The notes beneath the pieces are model-generated. The model was not told the origin of the DNA and ran no database searches. It saw nothing but the letters and a program-made list of their open reading frames with translations. From Clostridium_I sp047718555 (lineage in GTDB: Bacteria > Bacillota > Clostridia > Clostridiales > Clostridiaceae): 64,000 bases of DNA. The stretch spans positions 1 to 64,000 of the forward strand of contig NZ_JBDNRK010000019.1 of NCBI RefSeq assembly GCF_047718555.1, given 5' to 3'. Of this stretch, positions 37,212 through 45,261 are shown in pieces. A program made the position numbers and the translations under genes. The stretch's first letter is position 1. Each line of letters starts with the position of its first letter.

Positions 37212-37335
37212 TTATCCGATGACTAGCCACTGTAACACTCCCCTTCTAAAGGTGGAGATAACACTGGCACGTCCCTGGATAATTCATCTAAACTCAGTGG
37301 GAATACAAACTCCCACTGAGTAAGATTCATTGATA
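37212..37335 (+). repeat. Structured element B (no 51-nt unit)
   Basis: Same nested pairs as element A but with TTATCC / GGATAA, GCCA 37226 / TGGC 37265 and CTCC 37238 / GGAG 37254 closed by CTTCTAAAG. The 3' hairpin ACTCAGTGGGA / TCCCACTGAGT is identical. GCCA/TGGC here against GCCG/CGGC in A is a compensatory change. Confidence 0.75.
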
Positions 37336-37354
37336 AATGTAGCTCGATACCAGC

Positions 37355-39634
37355 TTAATGCTCTTTAGAAAAATCACTGTTAATTATTATTTCTCCATCT
37401 TTAACATCAATTATTGTAGTCCCTCCTTTAGCCAAATCACCAAAGAGAACTGCATCTACAAAATATGGTTTAATTTCATGCTGCACTACTCTGAGAATTT
37501 CTCTAGCACCATACACTGAAGAATATCCCTTTTCCGCAACCCACTGGTAACAATTTTCTGTAACCTGTAAGCTTATATTTTTTTCTAAAAGTTTTTCTTG
37601 GAATTCTTTTAAGGCTTTCTTTGCAATAAGCAGTGCCATATCCTTATCTATATTATTGAATACAACAATATCGTCAAGTCTATTTCTAAACTCTGGAGAG
37701 AATACTCTTTCAACTTCCTTTTTAATTTCCTCTCCCTGAAGCTTTCTCTCACCAAATCCAATTATAGATTTTCCAACTTTTGATGCTCCTGCATTGGAGG
37801 TCATTATTAAAATAACATTTCTGAAATCTGCTTTCTTGCCTGTATTATCTGTAAGTGTTGCATAATCCATTAGCTGAAGAAGTACATTTAAAATATCCGG
37901 ATGAACTTTTTCTATCTCATCCAGCAGCAGTACACAATGTGGAGTTTTCCTAACTGTATCTGTTAAAAGGCCACCTTCTTCATAACCCACATATCCCGGT
38001 GGTGCTCCTATAAGTTTAGCTACTGAATGCTTTTCCTGATATTCACTCATATCAAATCTTATAAGTGGAATATCTAATATTTCAGCTAATTTCTTTGAAA
38101 TTTCTGTTTTTCCAACTCCAGTGGGCCCTACGAAGAGAAGATTCGCAACAGTTTTATTATCTTCATTGAAACCTGCTCTTGAACGTTTTATGGCTCTTAC
38201 AACTGTTTCTACAGCCTTATCCTGAGAATATATTTCTTTCTTTAAATTTGCTTCAAGCTTCTTCAATTTATCAATTTCACTGGTTGAAACATTTTGTTCT
38301 GGAATCTTTGCCATTGAGGCAACAATTTTTTGAATATCTTCTTCATCAATTGTACTGATATTATCTTCATCAGCCTTATGTATTTTAACATAGGCTCCTG
38401 TTTCATCAATTACATCAATAGCTTTATCTGGAAGAAATCTATCGTTAATATATTTTGCAGATAATTCTGCTGCTGCTCTTAACGCTTTATCTGTATATTT
38501 AACTTCATGAAAATTTTCATAGTTTTCTTTAAGCCCAAGTAAAATATTATAGGTTTCCTCCACTGAAGGTTCTAACACCTCTATCTTTTGAAAACGCCTG
38601 GACAATGCTCTGTCTTTTTCAAAAACCTTCTTATACTCATCATAAGTGGTTGCCCCTATAAATTTAATTTTTCCATCTAATAAAAAAGGCTTTAATATAT
38701 TTGAAGCATCCATGGATCCACCAGAAACAGACCCAGCGCCTATTACAGTATGTATTTCATCAATATAGACAATGGTATTCCCCTGCTTTTTAAGCTTATT
38801 TAAAACCTTTTTTATTCTCTCTTCAAAATCTCCTCTATACCTTGTTCCTGCCAGTAAACTTCCCATATCAAGATAATATATGCTGCTTCCTCTCAGTGCC
38901 TTTGGCACTTTATTTTCAGCAATTAAATTTGCTAATCCTTCTGTTATGGCTGTTTTACCCACACCAGGCTCACCAACATGTACAGGATTATTTTTAAACC
39001 TTCTGCATAAAATCTGGATACTTTTTTCTAAAATATCTTCTCTTCCTATAAGAGGATCAATGTTACCCATTCTGGCTTTTTCAGTTAAGTCAATAGTAAA
39101 CTTACTTATAAAATTCTCTTTTTTATCTGCTCCGTCCACTTCACCATTTTCATCGTATCCATCTTTTTTCTCGCCTTCACTGATAAGTTCATAATCCTCC
39201 TCATCTTCTACCTTAGAAATACCATGTGTAATATAATTTAAAATATCTAATCTTTTTATCCCTTGTTTCTTTAAAAAATAGCTTCCAAAACCTTCTTCTT
39301 CATCATATATAGCTACAATAACATGTTCAAGTTTTATATTGTCTTTTCCTGAAGATAATATATGCTGGGCTGCTGTATTCAGTACATTTTGCATTCCCTC
39401 TGTTTGTATAGGTTGACTATTTTCTACCACTGGTATATTGTCATTAAAGTACGTATTTAAATCATCTTTAAGTAATTCTATATCTCCACCACAGCTTTTT
39501 ATTAATTTTTTTCCCTCATCAAAAAATAACGAAGCATAAAGAATATGTTCTGGAGTTAAATATTCATGTTTTTTATCTCTAGCTTCATTATAAGCAGCCG
39601 TAATAATTTCATTTAACAAATCATCTATTCTCAT
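37355..39634 (-). CDS. clpA: ClpA, ATP-dependent Clp protease unfoldase
   Basis: 759 residues. An N-terminal Clp-N repeat domain binds ClpS; two AAA+ modules follow (first P-loop near 220, with GEPGVGKTAI; second GPTGVGKTEIS near 500). The docking loop IIGFGER for ClpP is present. Partner ClpP is at 1482-2066. ClpA starts 3 nt after clpS ends, so the two are coupled. ClpA rather than ClpC is less common among Firmicutes. RBS GGAAGAGG. Confidence 0.93.
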   Translation of the reverse strand: MRIDDLLNEIITAAYNEARDKKHEYLTPEHILYASLFFDEGKKLIKSCGGDIELLKDDLNTYFNDNIPVVENSQPIQTEGMQNVLNTAAQHILSSGKDNIKLEHVIVAIYDEEEGFGSYFLKKQGIKRLDILNYITHGISKVEDEEDYELISEGEKKDGYDENGEVDGADKKENFISKFTIDLTEKARMGNIDPLIGREDILEKSIQILCRRFKNNPVHVGEPGVGKTAITEGLANLIAENKVPKALRGSSIYYLDMGSLLAGTRYRGDFEERIKKVLNKLKKQGNTIVYIDEIHTVIGAGSVSGGSMDASNILKPFLLDGKIKFIGATTYDEYKKVFEKDRALSRRFQKIEVLEPSVEETYNILLGLKENYENFHEVKYTDKALRAAAELSAKYINDRFLPDKAIDVIDETGAYVKIHKADEDNISTIDEEDIQKIVASMAKIPEQNVSTSEIDKLKKLEANLKKEIYSQDKAVETVVRAIKRSRAGFNEDNKTVANLLFVGPTGVGKTEISKKLAEILDIPLIRFDMSEYQEKHSVAKLIGAPPGYVGYEEGGLLTDTVRKTPHCVLLLDEIEKVHPDILNVLLQLMDYATLTDNTGKKADFRNVILIMTSNAGASKVGKSIIGFGERKLQGEEIKKEVERVFSPEFRNRLDDIVVFNNIDKDMALLIAKKALKEFQEKLLEKNISLQVTENCYQWVAEKGYSSVYGAREILRVVQHEIKPYFVDAVLFGDLAKGGTTIIDVKDGEIIINSDFSKEH

Positions 39635-39637
39635 ACA

Positions 39638-39937
39638 CTATTCCTCTTCCATACTTAATTTAAAGGGGAAACCACTTTTTTCAGCCATATCCATTGCCTG
39701 ATTAAGCTTAGTTTTTGCTATATCATAAGTATATATGCCAGCAACCCCAATACCTTTTTTATGCACATCATACATGATCTTTGTAGCCTCAATAACCCCT
39801 TTTTTAAACACCTCAGTAAGTACCCTAATTACGAATTCCATAGTTGTATAATCATCATTGTGCATAATGACCTTATACAACTTAGGTTTCTTTATCTTTG
39901 TTTTATTTTCCTCTCTAACAATGGTTTTTTCTGACAA
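39638..39937 (-). CDS. clpS: ClpS, N-degron adaptor of ClpA
   Basis: 99 residues. KPKLYKVIMHNDDYTTMEFVIRVLTEVF is the family core, with the Asn-Asp pair that reads destabilising N-terminal residues. TTG start after AGGAG. Heads the clpS-clpA pair. Confidence 0.95.
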   Translation of the reverse strand: MSEKTIVREENKTKIKKPKLYKVIMHNDDYTTMEFVIRVLTEVFKKGVIEATKIMYDVHKKGIGVAGIYTYDIAKTKLNQAMDMAEKSGFPFKLSMEEE

Positions 39938-40009
39938 AGTATCAACTCCTAAACCTTTAATACTTCAAGAACATACTTCTATTATATTATATATAGTGTA
40001 ATTATTATA

Positions 40010-40918
40010 TCACTTCTTTACCAGTGTTTCCAAAATAAAAACATAACTTTTTGTAATATCATAATTCCAAAACCAGCAATCAATTCCATCAAATTTTAAT
40101 TTTTTATTTATTATACGATTCCACATATCCTCCGCTGCCTGTGCAGCTCCTGATACCGGACATTGCATTGCTATTTTGATTACCCCTTCAATATCATTTC
40201 TTAATAGTGCATCTTCAATTTCTCCGTAGAATTTTTCAGTACCGTTTTTTAACGACAATTCCATCAAATCAAATCCTATAAATAACAAATCAGTAGAGTG
40301 ATTAATTATAGATTGGTTAAAATTTTTTTCAGCTTCTTTTTTGCATATTTTAAATATATTGATTAAATCTTCAATATCATTTTTATCATAAAAATTTTGT
40401 GCGTATATTAATATTATGTTTATAGCTACTAATATTTGACTATGAACACCTAAGCAGAGAGTAATATTAAATTTACCTAAATCTAAATTTATATTATTAT
40501 TTTTTATGATGCTATCTTTCAAATTTTCCAAATATGTTCTCAGTTCCTCTAAACTGTGCCTTTTTTCAACGAGTTCAAAAAATTCCCTGTATATTTTATC
40601 TGTATTACCCATAAAATCAACTTTTTTAATTTCAATATTTTTTCTGTTACTGACATTGTGAAGCTTCAAAGCATCTTTCATGCAATCCTCATTTATATCC
40701 AAAAGTATGACTTTATTAAACTTATCACTTAAATAAGTTAAGTCAATGTCATAACACTTCCCTGCTCCCCATATTGCAACACTTTTATTATTATCTAAAT
40801 TTAACTCTGTTACTCTTTTATCAATGGTATCCCTTATGATTTTCCTGTGCTCATACCATTTTTCAAATTTAGAGTCATCTTTGTCATATATATTTTTTAT
40901 TAAATCATCAAATTCCAA
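40010..40918 (-). CDS. Uncharacterised protein with a methyltransferase-like Rossmann region
   Basis: 302 residues. SVAIWGAGKCYDIDLTYL (residues 46-63) followed by FNKVILLDIN resembles the SAM-binding motif I and the acidic end of strand 2 in class I methyltransferases. The rest is helical and I do not recognise it; a CWFWNY motif near 280 is unusual. No catalytic residues assignable. TTG start after GGAAGG. Monocistronic, upstream of clpS. Confidence 0.55.
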   Translation of the reverse strand: MEFDDLIKNIYDKDDSKFEKWYEHRKIIRDTIDKRVTELNLDNNKSVAIWGAGKCYDIDLTYLSDKFNKVILLDINEDCMKDALKLHNVSNRKNIEIKKVDFMGNTDKIYREFFELVEKRHSLEELRTYLENLKDSIIKNNNINLDLGKFNITLCLGVHSQILVAINIILIYAQNFYDKNDIEDLINIFKICKKEAEKNFNQSIINHSTDLLFIGFDLMELSLKNGTEKFYGEIEDALLRNDIEGVIKIAMQCPVSGAAQAAEDMWNRIINKKLKFDGIDCWFWNYDITKSYVFILETLVKK

Positions 40919-41119
40919 AATATTACCTTCCTTCTTTCTTAATATTTCTACAGGAAAAGCTAATATCCTTCATTTCTTAAATTATTACTGCTTTTTGATA
41001 ATTTACAAACTATTTTTATTTTATGTATTTCAGATTTATTCATAACTTTTACATGATTTTACAAAGGTTTTTTATACTATTTTGTAGAATTATTTTAATA
41101 AAGTCAAGGAGGTGATATT

Positions 41120-41299
41120 GTGGATAAAGCTGCGATAGCTAAACTAATTCATGAAACTACTAATGAAGTTCTCTTAGAAAATTCATATGTTTTAGAAGGG
41201 CAATTAGATAAAGCTGTTGAAATAGCTATTCAATTGAGTTGTGAAACTAATCTTAGACTTCTTCAAAAATTAGGTATTCTAGAAGATTTTAATATTTAG
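41120..41299 (+). CDS. Small protein, 59 residues
   Basis: GTG start with AGGAGGTGATATT in front, the best RBS in this area. Sequence begins MDKAAIAKLIHETTNEVLLE and ends LLQKLGILEDFNI. Two amphipathic helices are likely; one Cys. Not recognised. A strong terminator follows at 41368. Plus strand, between two minus-strand unknowns. Confidence 0.7.
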   Translation: MDKAAIAKLIHETTNEVLLENSYVLEGQLDKAVEIAIQLSCETNLRLLQKLGILEDFNI

Positions 41300-41367
41300 A
41301 TAATAATTTAAAGAAAAAATTCATTACTTAATATTATTGTAATAAGTATAGATAATATAATAAATAT

Positions 41368-41406
41368 CCTCTACATTATAAATATGTCTAATTGATAATG
41401 TAGAGG
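41368..41406. terminator. Bidirectional terminator
   Basis: CCTCTACATTAT / ATAATGTAGAGG separated by 15 nt, followed by ACTTTTCTT on the plus strand; serves the 59-residue gene and the convergent DUF1523-like gene. Confidence 0.8.
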
Positions 41407-41427
41407 ACTTTTCTTATAAGCAATAGC

Positions 41428-41817
41428 TTATCTTATTCCTTTAACTTTTACAATATTTTCATAAGCTGATGTTAATGGTATCCTAAAACCATAAGCTTTA
41501 ACCTCATAGCTTCTATTAATTCTCAATGCGCCATATATATCTTCGGAATTAAATTTAAATTCCAGTAAACTATCAGTATCCTCAAATACCCTTGCATCTC
41601 CATTTTCCGTTTGCGTGTAAATTAAATACACATTTTTATTATCTTTTCTTTTTACCTGCTTACTGGAAATAGTTACTATATAGGTATTTCTAAAAAAATG
41701 TGGAAAAAACATAATTATACTTGCCATTATAATAACCCCCAGCATTAATGCTATTATCTTAAATTTATTAATCCTAAATCTGTTGAAGCTAAATTGATAA
41801 AATTTATTTCTCCTCAT
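41428..41817 (-). CDS. DUF1523-like membrane-anchored protein
   Basis: 129 residues. One membrane helix at about 20-42 (FKIIALMLGVIIMASIIMFF), then a small extracytoplasmic beta domain: VKRKDNKNVYLIYTQTENGDARVFEDTDSLLEFKFNSEDIYG followed by VKAYGFRIPLTS and ENIVKVKGI. This spacing matches DUF1523 proteins, small proteins of unknown function. RBS GAGGGG before ATG. Confidence 0.65.
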   Translation of the reverse strand: MRRNKFYQFSFNRFRINKFKIIALMLGVIIMASIIMFFPHFFRNTYIVTISSKQVKRKDNKNVYLIYTQTENGDARVFEDTDSLLEFKFNSEDIYGALRINRSYEVKAYGFRIPLTSAYENIVKVKGIR

Positions 41818-41957
41818 AAAATCCCCTCAAATTTAATAAATATATTCTCTTTTATTTTTACTATTCTTTTCTATAAATTATTATATATAAAGTGATATAT
41901 TTCTATAAATCAATAAATATATCACTTTATATAACCCTAATTTCAGATATAAAAAAA

Positions 41958-41977
41958 CACCAGTGAGAGTACTGGTG
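41958..41977 (+). repeat. Short hairpin repeat, copy 1
   Basis: CACCAGT GAGAGT ACTGGTG; stem shared with the copy at 42331, loop different. Confidence 0.65.
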
Positions 41978-42106
41978 CCAACAGGAATAAGTTTATTGTT
42001 TAAGAAAGGGAGTTCATTTCCACAAATTTATAATATCATCTTATTGTTAAGACTTATTTTAATTGCTGTAAAATATTATTAACTTATCTCAAAAAACAAA
42101 AAAATA

Positions 42107-42129
42107 CACTAGTTATAATTTCACTAGTG
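42107..42129 (+). repeat. Short hairpin repeat, copy 2
   Basis: CACTAGT ... ACTAGTG around TATAATTTC; diverged stem keeping complementarity. Confidence 0.6.
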
Positions 42130-42259
42130 CTTAACAAAAATTATATAGTTGGAAGAAAACCTAACAATTTTTATTATATAAGCTGAATATTAAGATTGCT
42201 TTTATTCTATGTAATGATTTAGTTAAATAAAATTATTTATCTCATAACATTAACATATT

Positions 42260-42321
42260 CCTTGATAATTTATCTAAATTTAGTTGGAGTACAAATCCCC
42301 AATAAATAAGATTCATTGATA
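42260..42321 (+). repeat. Structured element D, degenerate 3' fragment
   Basis: CTTGATAATTTATCTAAATT then TTGGAGTACAAATCCCCAA and AAGATTCATTGAT, aligning with the last 60 nt of elements A and B; the ATCT / AGAT outer pair is kept. Confidence 0.6.
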
Positions 42322-42330
42322 TTAAAAGGA

Positions 42331-42350
42331 CACCAGTATTTCTACTGGTG
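42331..42350 (+). repeat. Short hairpin repeat, copy 3
   Basis: CACCAGT ATTTCT ACTGGTG. Confidence 0.7.
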
Positions 42351-42471
42351 CTAAATCAATTTTATATTTAAATGGGATCCTTACCATAATATAATCTCAT
42401 TTTAATGTTAATTTCTCATTATGATATTATAGATGATCAGTATCTTGAATATAAATTTTTTATTAATAAAA

Positions 42472-42493
42472 GCACCAGTATTTCTACCAGTGC
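42472..42493 (+). repeat. Short hairpin repeat, copy 4
   Basis: GCACCAGTATTTC followed by TACCAGTGC; identical over at least 22 nt to the copy at 44798 even where the stem is mismatched. Confidence 0.7.
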
Positions 42494-42503
42494 CGTCTAA
42501 AAA

Positions 42504-42530
42504 GGGGTACCAAATATGCTATGGTACCCT
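42504..42530 (-). terminator. Terminator of the 46-residue peptide gene
   Basis: GGGTACCA / TGGTACCC with a 9-nt loop; minus strand continues CCTTTTTAG. Confidence 0.75.
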
Positions 42531-42587
42531 TTAATGTTACTCTTACAATATATTTTTGTAAATATATATTAACTAATTTTGTGATCT

Positions 42588-42728
42588 TTATTCTTTAAAG
42601 TAAGTAAAATTACATGGCTGACCTTCACAATTCATTACAATTTCCTCATCTTCAACTGCATAAATCTTTTCATCATCCAAAAGATTCTTATTTAATTCAA
42701 CATCCTTATTAACATTTTTATTATCCAT
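42588..42728 (-). CDS. Small peptide, 46 residues, with two C-terminal cysteines
   Basis: ATG preceded by AGGAGGTAGGTATT. The N-terminal two thirds are strongly acidic and Asn/Lys-rich (MDNKNVNKDVELNKNLLDDE, then KIYAVEDEEIV), the tail is MNCEGQPCNFTYFKE with Cys34 and Cys39. A charged leader followed by a short Cys- and aromatic-containing tail resembles precursor peptides, but no modifying enzyme or exporter adjoins it, so this is only a suggestion. A dedicated terminator follows. No family recognised. Confidence 0.65.
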   Translation of the reverse strand: MDNKNVNKDVELNKNLLDDEKIYAVEDEEIVMNCEGQPCNFTYFKE

Positions 42729-42914
42729 AATACCTACCTCCTAAAAATAAATTATATATCAAAAGAATTAATTTTAATTGCTAATAAATATTAATTATTA
42801 TTTAATATTTATTTTCTATAATTCTATTATAATACATAATTTATATTTTTCAATAGATTTTTTGATAATTTTTTAATTTATTTCTGCATTAAATTTCTGT
42901 GATTTAAATTTTAC

Positions 42915-43187
42915 CCTGACTAACTTGGCGTAAGTCTCCCACGCACTCTGTGAAAGTGATCCACACCAAATTAAAATTTAGGTTCTCTACTTGCATTCTG
43001 TGAAAATGATTCACACAAAATCCAAGATTTTGGTTCTCTGCTTGCACACAGCGAAAGCGATTCACACAAAATCCAAGATTTTGGTTCTCTGCTTTTCTTC
43101 AAGTGGGAGTTCAACGCCAAATAAGCCATACATTCGCAGTTCTAAAATTCAGATGGGATAAAAGAATCCCCACCTGAATTAAGAACT
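42915..43187 (+). repeat. Structured element C (three 50-51-nt units)
   Basis: Outer stem TTGGCG 42925 / CGCCAA 43115 and inner stem CTCCCAC 42936 / GTGGGAG 43103 enclose three tandem units at 42943-42992, 42993-43043 and 43044-43094. Each unit has a GAAA turn and a CAAAATC / GATTTTG hairpin and ends GGTTCTCTGCTT or a close variant. The 3' hairpin is AATTCAGATGGG / CCCACCTGAATT within AGTTCT / AGAACT. Architecture equals A and B; sequence outside the units is diverged. It lies just downstream of the holin gene. Confidence 0.72.
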
Positions 43188-43210
43188 TACTTCAATACTT
43201 CTACCAAAAA

Positions 43211-43229
43211 TCCTCCCCTAAGGGAGGTA
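43211..43229 (-). terminator. Hairpin at the holin gene 3' end
   Basis: CCTCCCC TAA GGGAGG, two bases from the holin stop codon. Confidence 0.5.
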
Positions 43230-43231
43230 AG

Positions 43232-43618
43232 TTATTTTTCTGTTGAAATAGCTCCTGAAGAATTTTTTAAGCTATTGACTTCCAAAACAGTACCTTTAAT
43301 TATATTGTAAATCTCCTCATCTGTAAGTCCAGTCTTGTCTCCAATAAGCTCTAATACCTTACTATGCTTAAAAGTACCCGACCAGTCATTTTCTTTGCCC
43401 AACTGTTCTACTGCTTTAACTGCATTTTTAATCATTGCTACATCAGAATTATATTTATCTATACCTATCTTCTGTATCAATTGCTGTTTCTGTAATTGTA
43501 AAAAGTCTTTATGATTATTATAGAGCTGCTTAGCGTAATAAGTTATTATACCTATAAATGTACTTATAATTGCACCTAGAATTGGTATTAAAATTTGACT
43601 TAATATTATTTCCTTCAA
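43232..43618 (-). CDS. Phage-type holin (LLH-like superfamily)
   Basis: 128 residues. One N-terminal membrane helix (ILIPILGAIISTFIGIITYY), then a long charged coiled-coil region (LQLQKQQLIQKIGIDKYN) and a C-terminal LTDEEIYNIIKGTVLEVN stretch. This is the layout of Phage_holin_6-type proteins that permeabilise membranes for endolysin. TTG start after GGGGGAATG. Located 84 nt downstream of the endolysin, so the two form a lysis cassette. Confidence 0.75.
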   Translation of the reverse strand: MKEIILSQILIPILGAIISTFIGIITYYAKQLYNNHKDFLQLQKQQLIQKIGIDKYNSDVAMIKNAVKAVEQLGKENDWSGTFKHSKVLELIGDKTGLTDEEIYNIIKGTVLEVNSLKNSSGAISTEK

Positions 43619-43702
43619 TTTTCATTCCCCCAAATATATTTTTATAATTCTAAAAAATAAACTTCTCACTATACTATTTATTTAGTAAAACGACTATTTA
43701 TG

Positions 43703-44674
43703 CTATACATTTTCATCAAGAAATTTACTCCAGGTTATTAATCCAACGATTCCATCTGCCACTAAACCATGTTTTGCCTGCCAATTTTGCACTTGCACTT
43801 TTGTTTCATTTCCAAATATGCCATCTCCCTTAGCACCTACACGCATTTGAATATATCTAGTTGCATATTCATAATGGGGATATATCACTCCATCCACAGG
43901 TCTCGAATAAATTTCTTCCACTGCCGCTACTGTCTTAGGTCCCCAAATTCCATCTTGTGAAAGTCCCATAATTCTTTGAAATTCTTTTATAGCTGCTGTT
44001 GTTAGTGAACCTTTTATGCCATCTACTGCTAATCCTTTTTTAAGCAGTGTATTAAGTTGTAATTGAATTATCCTTATCGTTGGATCTCCTGTTTCCTGCG
44101 GTTGTTTTGGATTTATTGTTGAACCTGCACTGCCAATATCAAATAGCATATCTGTGCTAAAGATATCCATATCCACATTACCCTGTATTCCATTTATCTT
44201 TCCAGTCCAACTATATTGAATACCAGCATAGCCATTAGTATCTGTAGGTCTAGTATTGGGTTCTGCTATCCATATCTTATTTTTAGGAAGACCAGACTTA
44301 TCAGCCACGTTGTGAGCAGCATATAACAATAAAGCAGAATTTTGAGCCATGAATTGCGATAAAAAGCTCATGTCTGGATTAGAAACTTCATAATCCAGTA
44401 CTGGTTTTAAATCCTGATCATACTTACCTATAGTATCCATAAAATGTCTATACTCACCTACTGGATTATTTTTAGCTGCAAAATGATAAAATCCAATCTT
44501 TAAGCCTTGATCTTTAGCATTTTTGTACTGGATGTCCATTAAAGGATTTACATAAGTCAAACCTTCAGTAGCCTTTATATAAACGGCTTCAACCCCACTA
44601 TCCTTAACAGCACTCCAATCCGTAATTATAGTGCCGCTATAAATGTCTATCCCTTTCATTACCAAAATAATCAT
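43703..44674 (-). CDS. GH25 lysozyme-type endolysin with two peptidoglycan-binding repeats
   Basis: About 320 residues. The GH25 muramidase domain begins MKGIDIYSGTIITDWSAVK (Asp early) and carries IGFYHFAA, VLDYEVS (catalytic Asp/Glu) and the QYSWTGKINGIQGNVDMDIF end. Two PG_binding_1 repeats follow (LKKGLAVDGIKGSLTTAAI and AKHGLVADGIVGLITWS). No signal peptide, as for endolysins that need a holin. Start uncertain: ATG at 44674 nearly touches AGGAGG, while TTG at 44665 or ATG at 44659 (MKGIDIY) fit the domain better. Confidence 0.88.
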   Translation of the reverse strand: MIILVMKGIDIYSGTIITDWSAVKDSGVEAVYIKATEGLTYVNPLMDIQYKNAKDQGLKIGFYHFAAKNNPVGEYRHFMDTIGKYDQDLKPVLDYEVSNPDMSFLSQFMAQNSALLLYAAHNVADKSGLPKNKIWIAEPNTRPTDTNGYAGIQYSWTGKINGIQGNVDMDIFSTDMLFDIGSAGSTINPKQPQETGDPTIRIIQLQLNTLLKKGLAVDGIKGSLTTAAIKEFQRIMGLSQDGIWGPKTVAAVEEIYSRPVDGVIYPHYEYATRYIQMRVGAKGDGIFGNETKVQVQNWQAKHGLVADGIVGLITWSKFLDENV

Positions 44675-45261
44675 TCCTCCTCAATATAATTTTGTACAAG
44701 CTATATTAATAATATATGCTGAACTTAGCAGCTTTGCTTATTAACTAAATAAAATTTAATCTAGTATTCTATCCATATCTTATTGAACACAACAAAAGCA
44801 CCAGTATTTCTACCAGTGCTTTTCCATATATTATATAAGTTTAAAAGGAGTAATTCTTATATTTATATAGTACATAGCTTTTGTTACAGTTACTTTTCAA
44901 TAATATGTCCATTGCTTTAAGTATAGGTTAATAAACTTTAACATGAAATCTATCCATAATTTATAATCATTGTATCTTTAAATGCATCAGAAAATAAAAT
45001 TGATGTGAAATAAACTATATTTGTTGAATTTATAAGTATTATAAAAAACCAAGTTACTGCTACGGATATTGTAACTATAAAATATCTTTGCACCTGCTTT
45101 TTTATTGTCTAATATATTCCAAATATCTGTCAACAATCTAACTGCAATGAAAAATCATTGAATATCATCACTGTTTATATATTATTCTTAGTTAAATTTA
45201 AAGAATAAATTTAAGATTTATGTAAATAATAAATTCGTATTTAATTATGGAGGTGTTATAT
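44675..45261. other. Intergenic region between endolysin and Mn catalase
   Basis: About 590 nt. One hairpin repeat (44798) and otherwise AT-rich sequence; no gene recognised. Confidence 0.6.
44798..44819 (+). repeat. Short hairpin repeat, copy 5
   Basis: GCACCAGTATTTC + TACCAGTGC, identical to copy 4, followed by TTTTCC. Confidence 0.7.

Larger units (their letters stand above)
36455..37354. other. 900-nt non-coding region with two structured elements
   Basis: No gene. It holds structured element A (36486-36751), a strong short hairpin (36941), a deleted copy of the 160-bp repeat (36967) and structured element B (37212), then the clpA 3' end. Confidence 0.7.
41818..42587. other. 770-nt non-coding region with four short hairpins
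   Basis: No translatable frame with an RBS was found. It contains hairpin copies at 41958, 42107, 42331 and 42472, a degenerate 3' piece of the structured element (42260) and the terminator of the 46-residue gene. Confidence 0.6.

Noticed and set aside
36486..37335. Group I intron or IStron
   Set aside because: The conserved P7/P3 core sequences were not found and no IS605-type protein is encoded; the elements do not interrupt any gene.
42943..43094. CRISPR array in the 51-nt tandem units
   Set aside because: The units follow one another without spacers and each contains its own hairpin; there are only three and no cas genes nearby.
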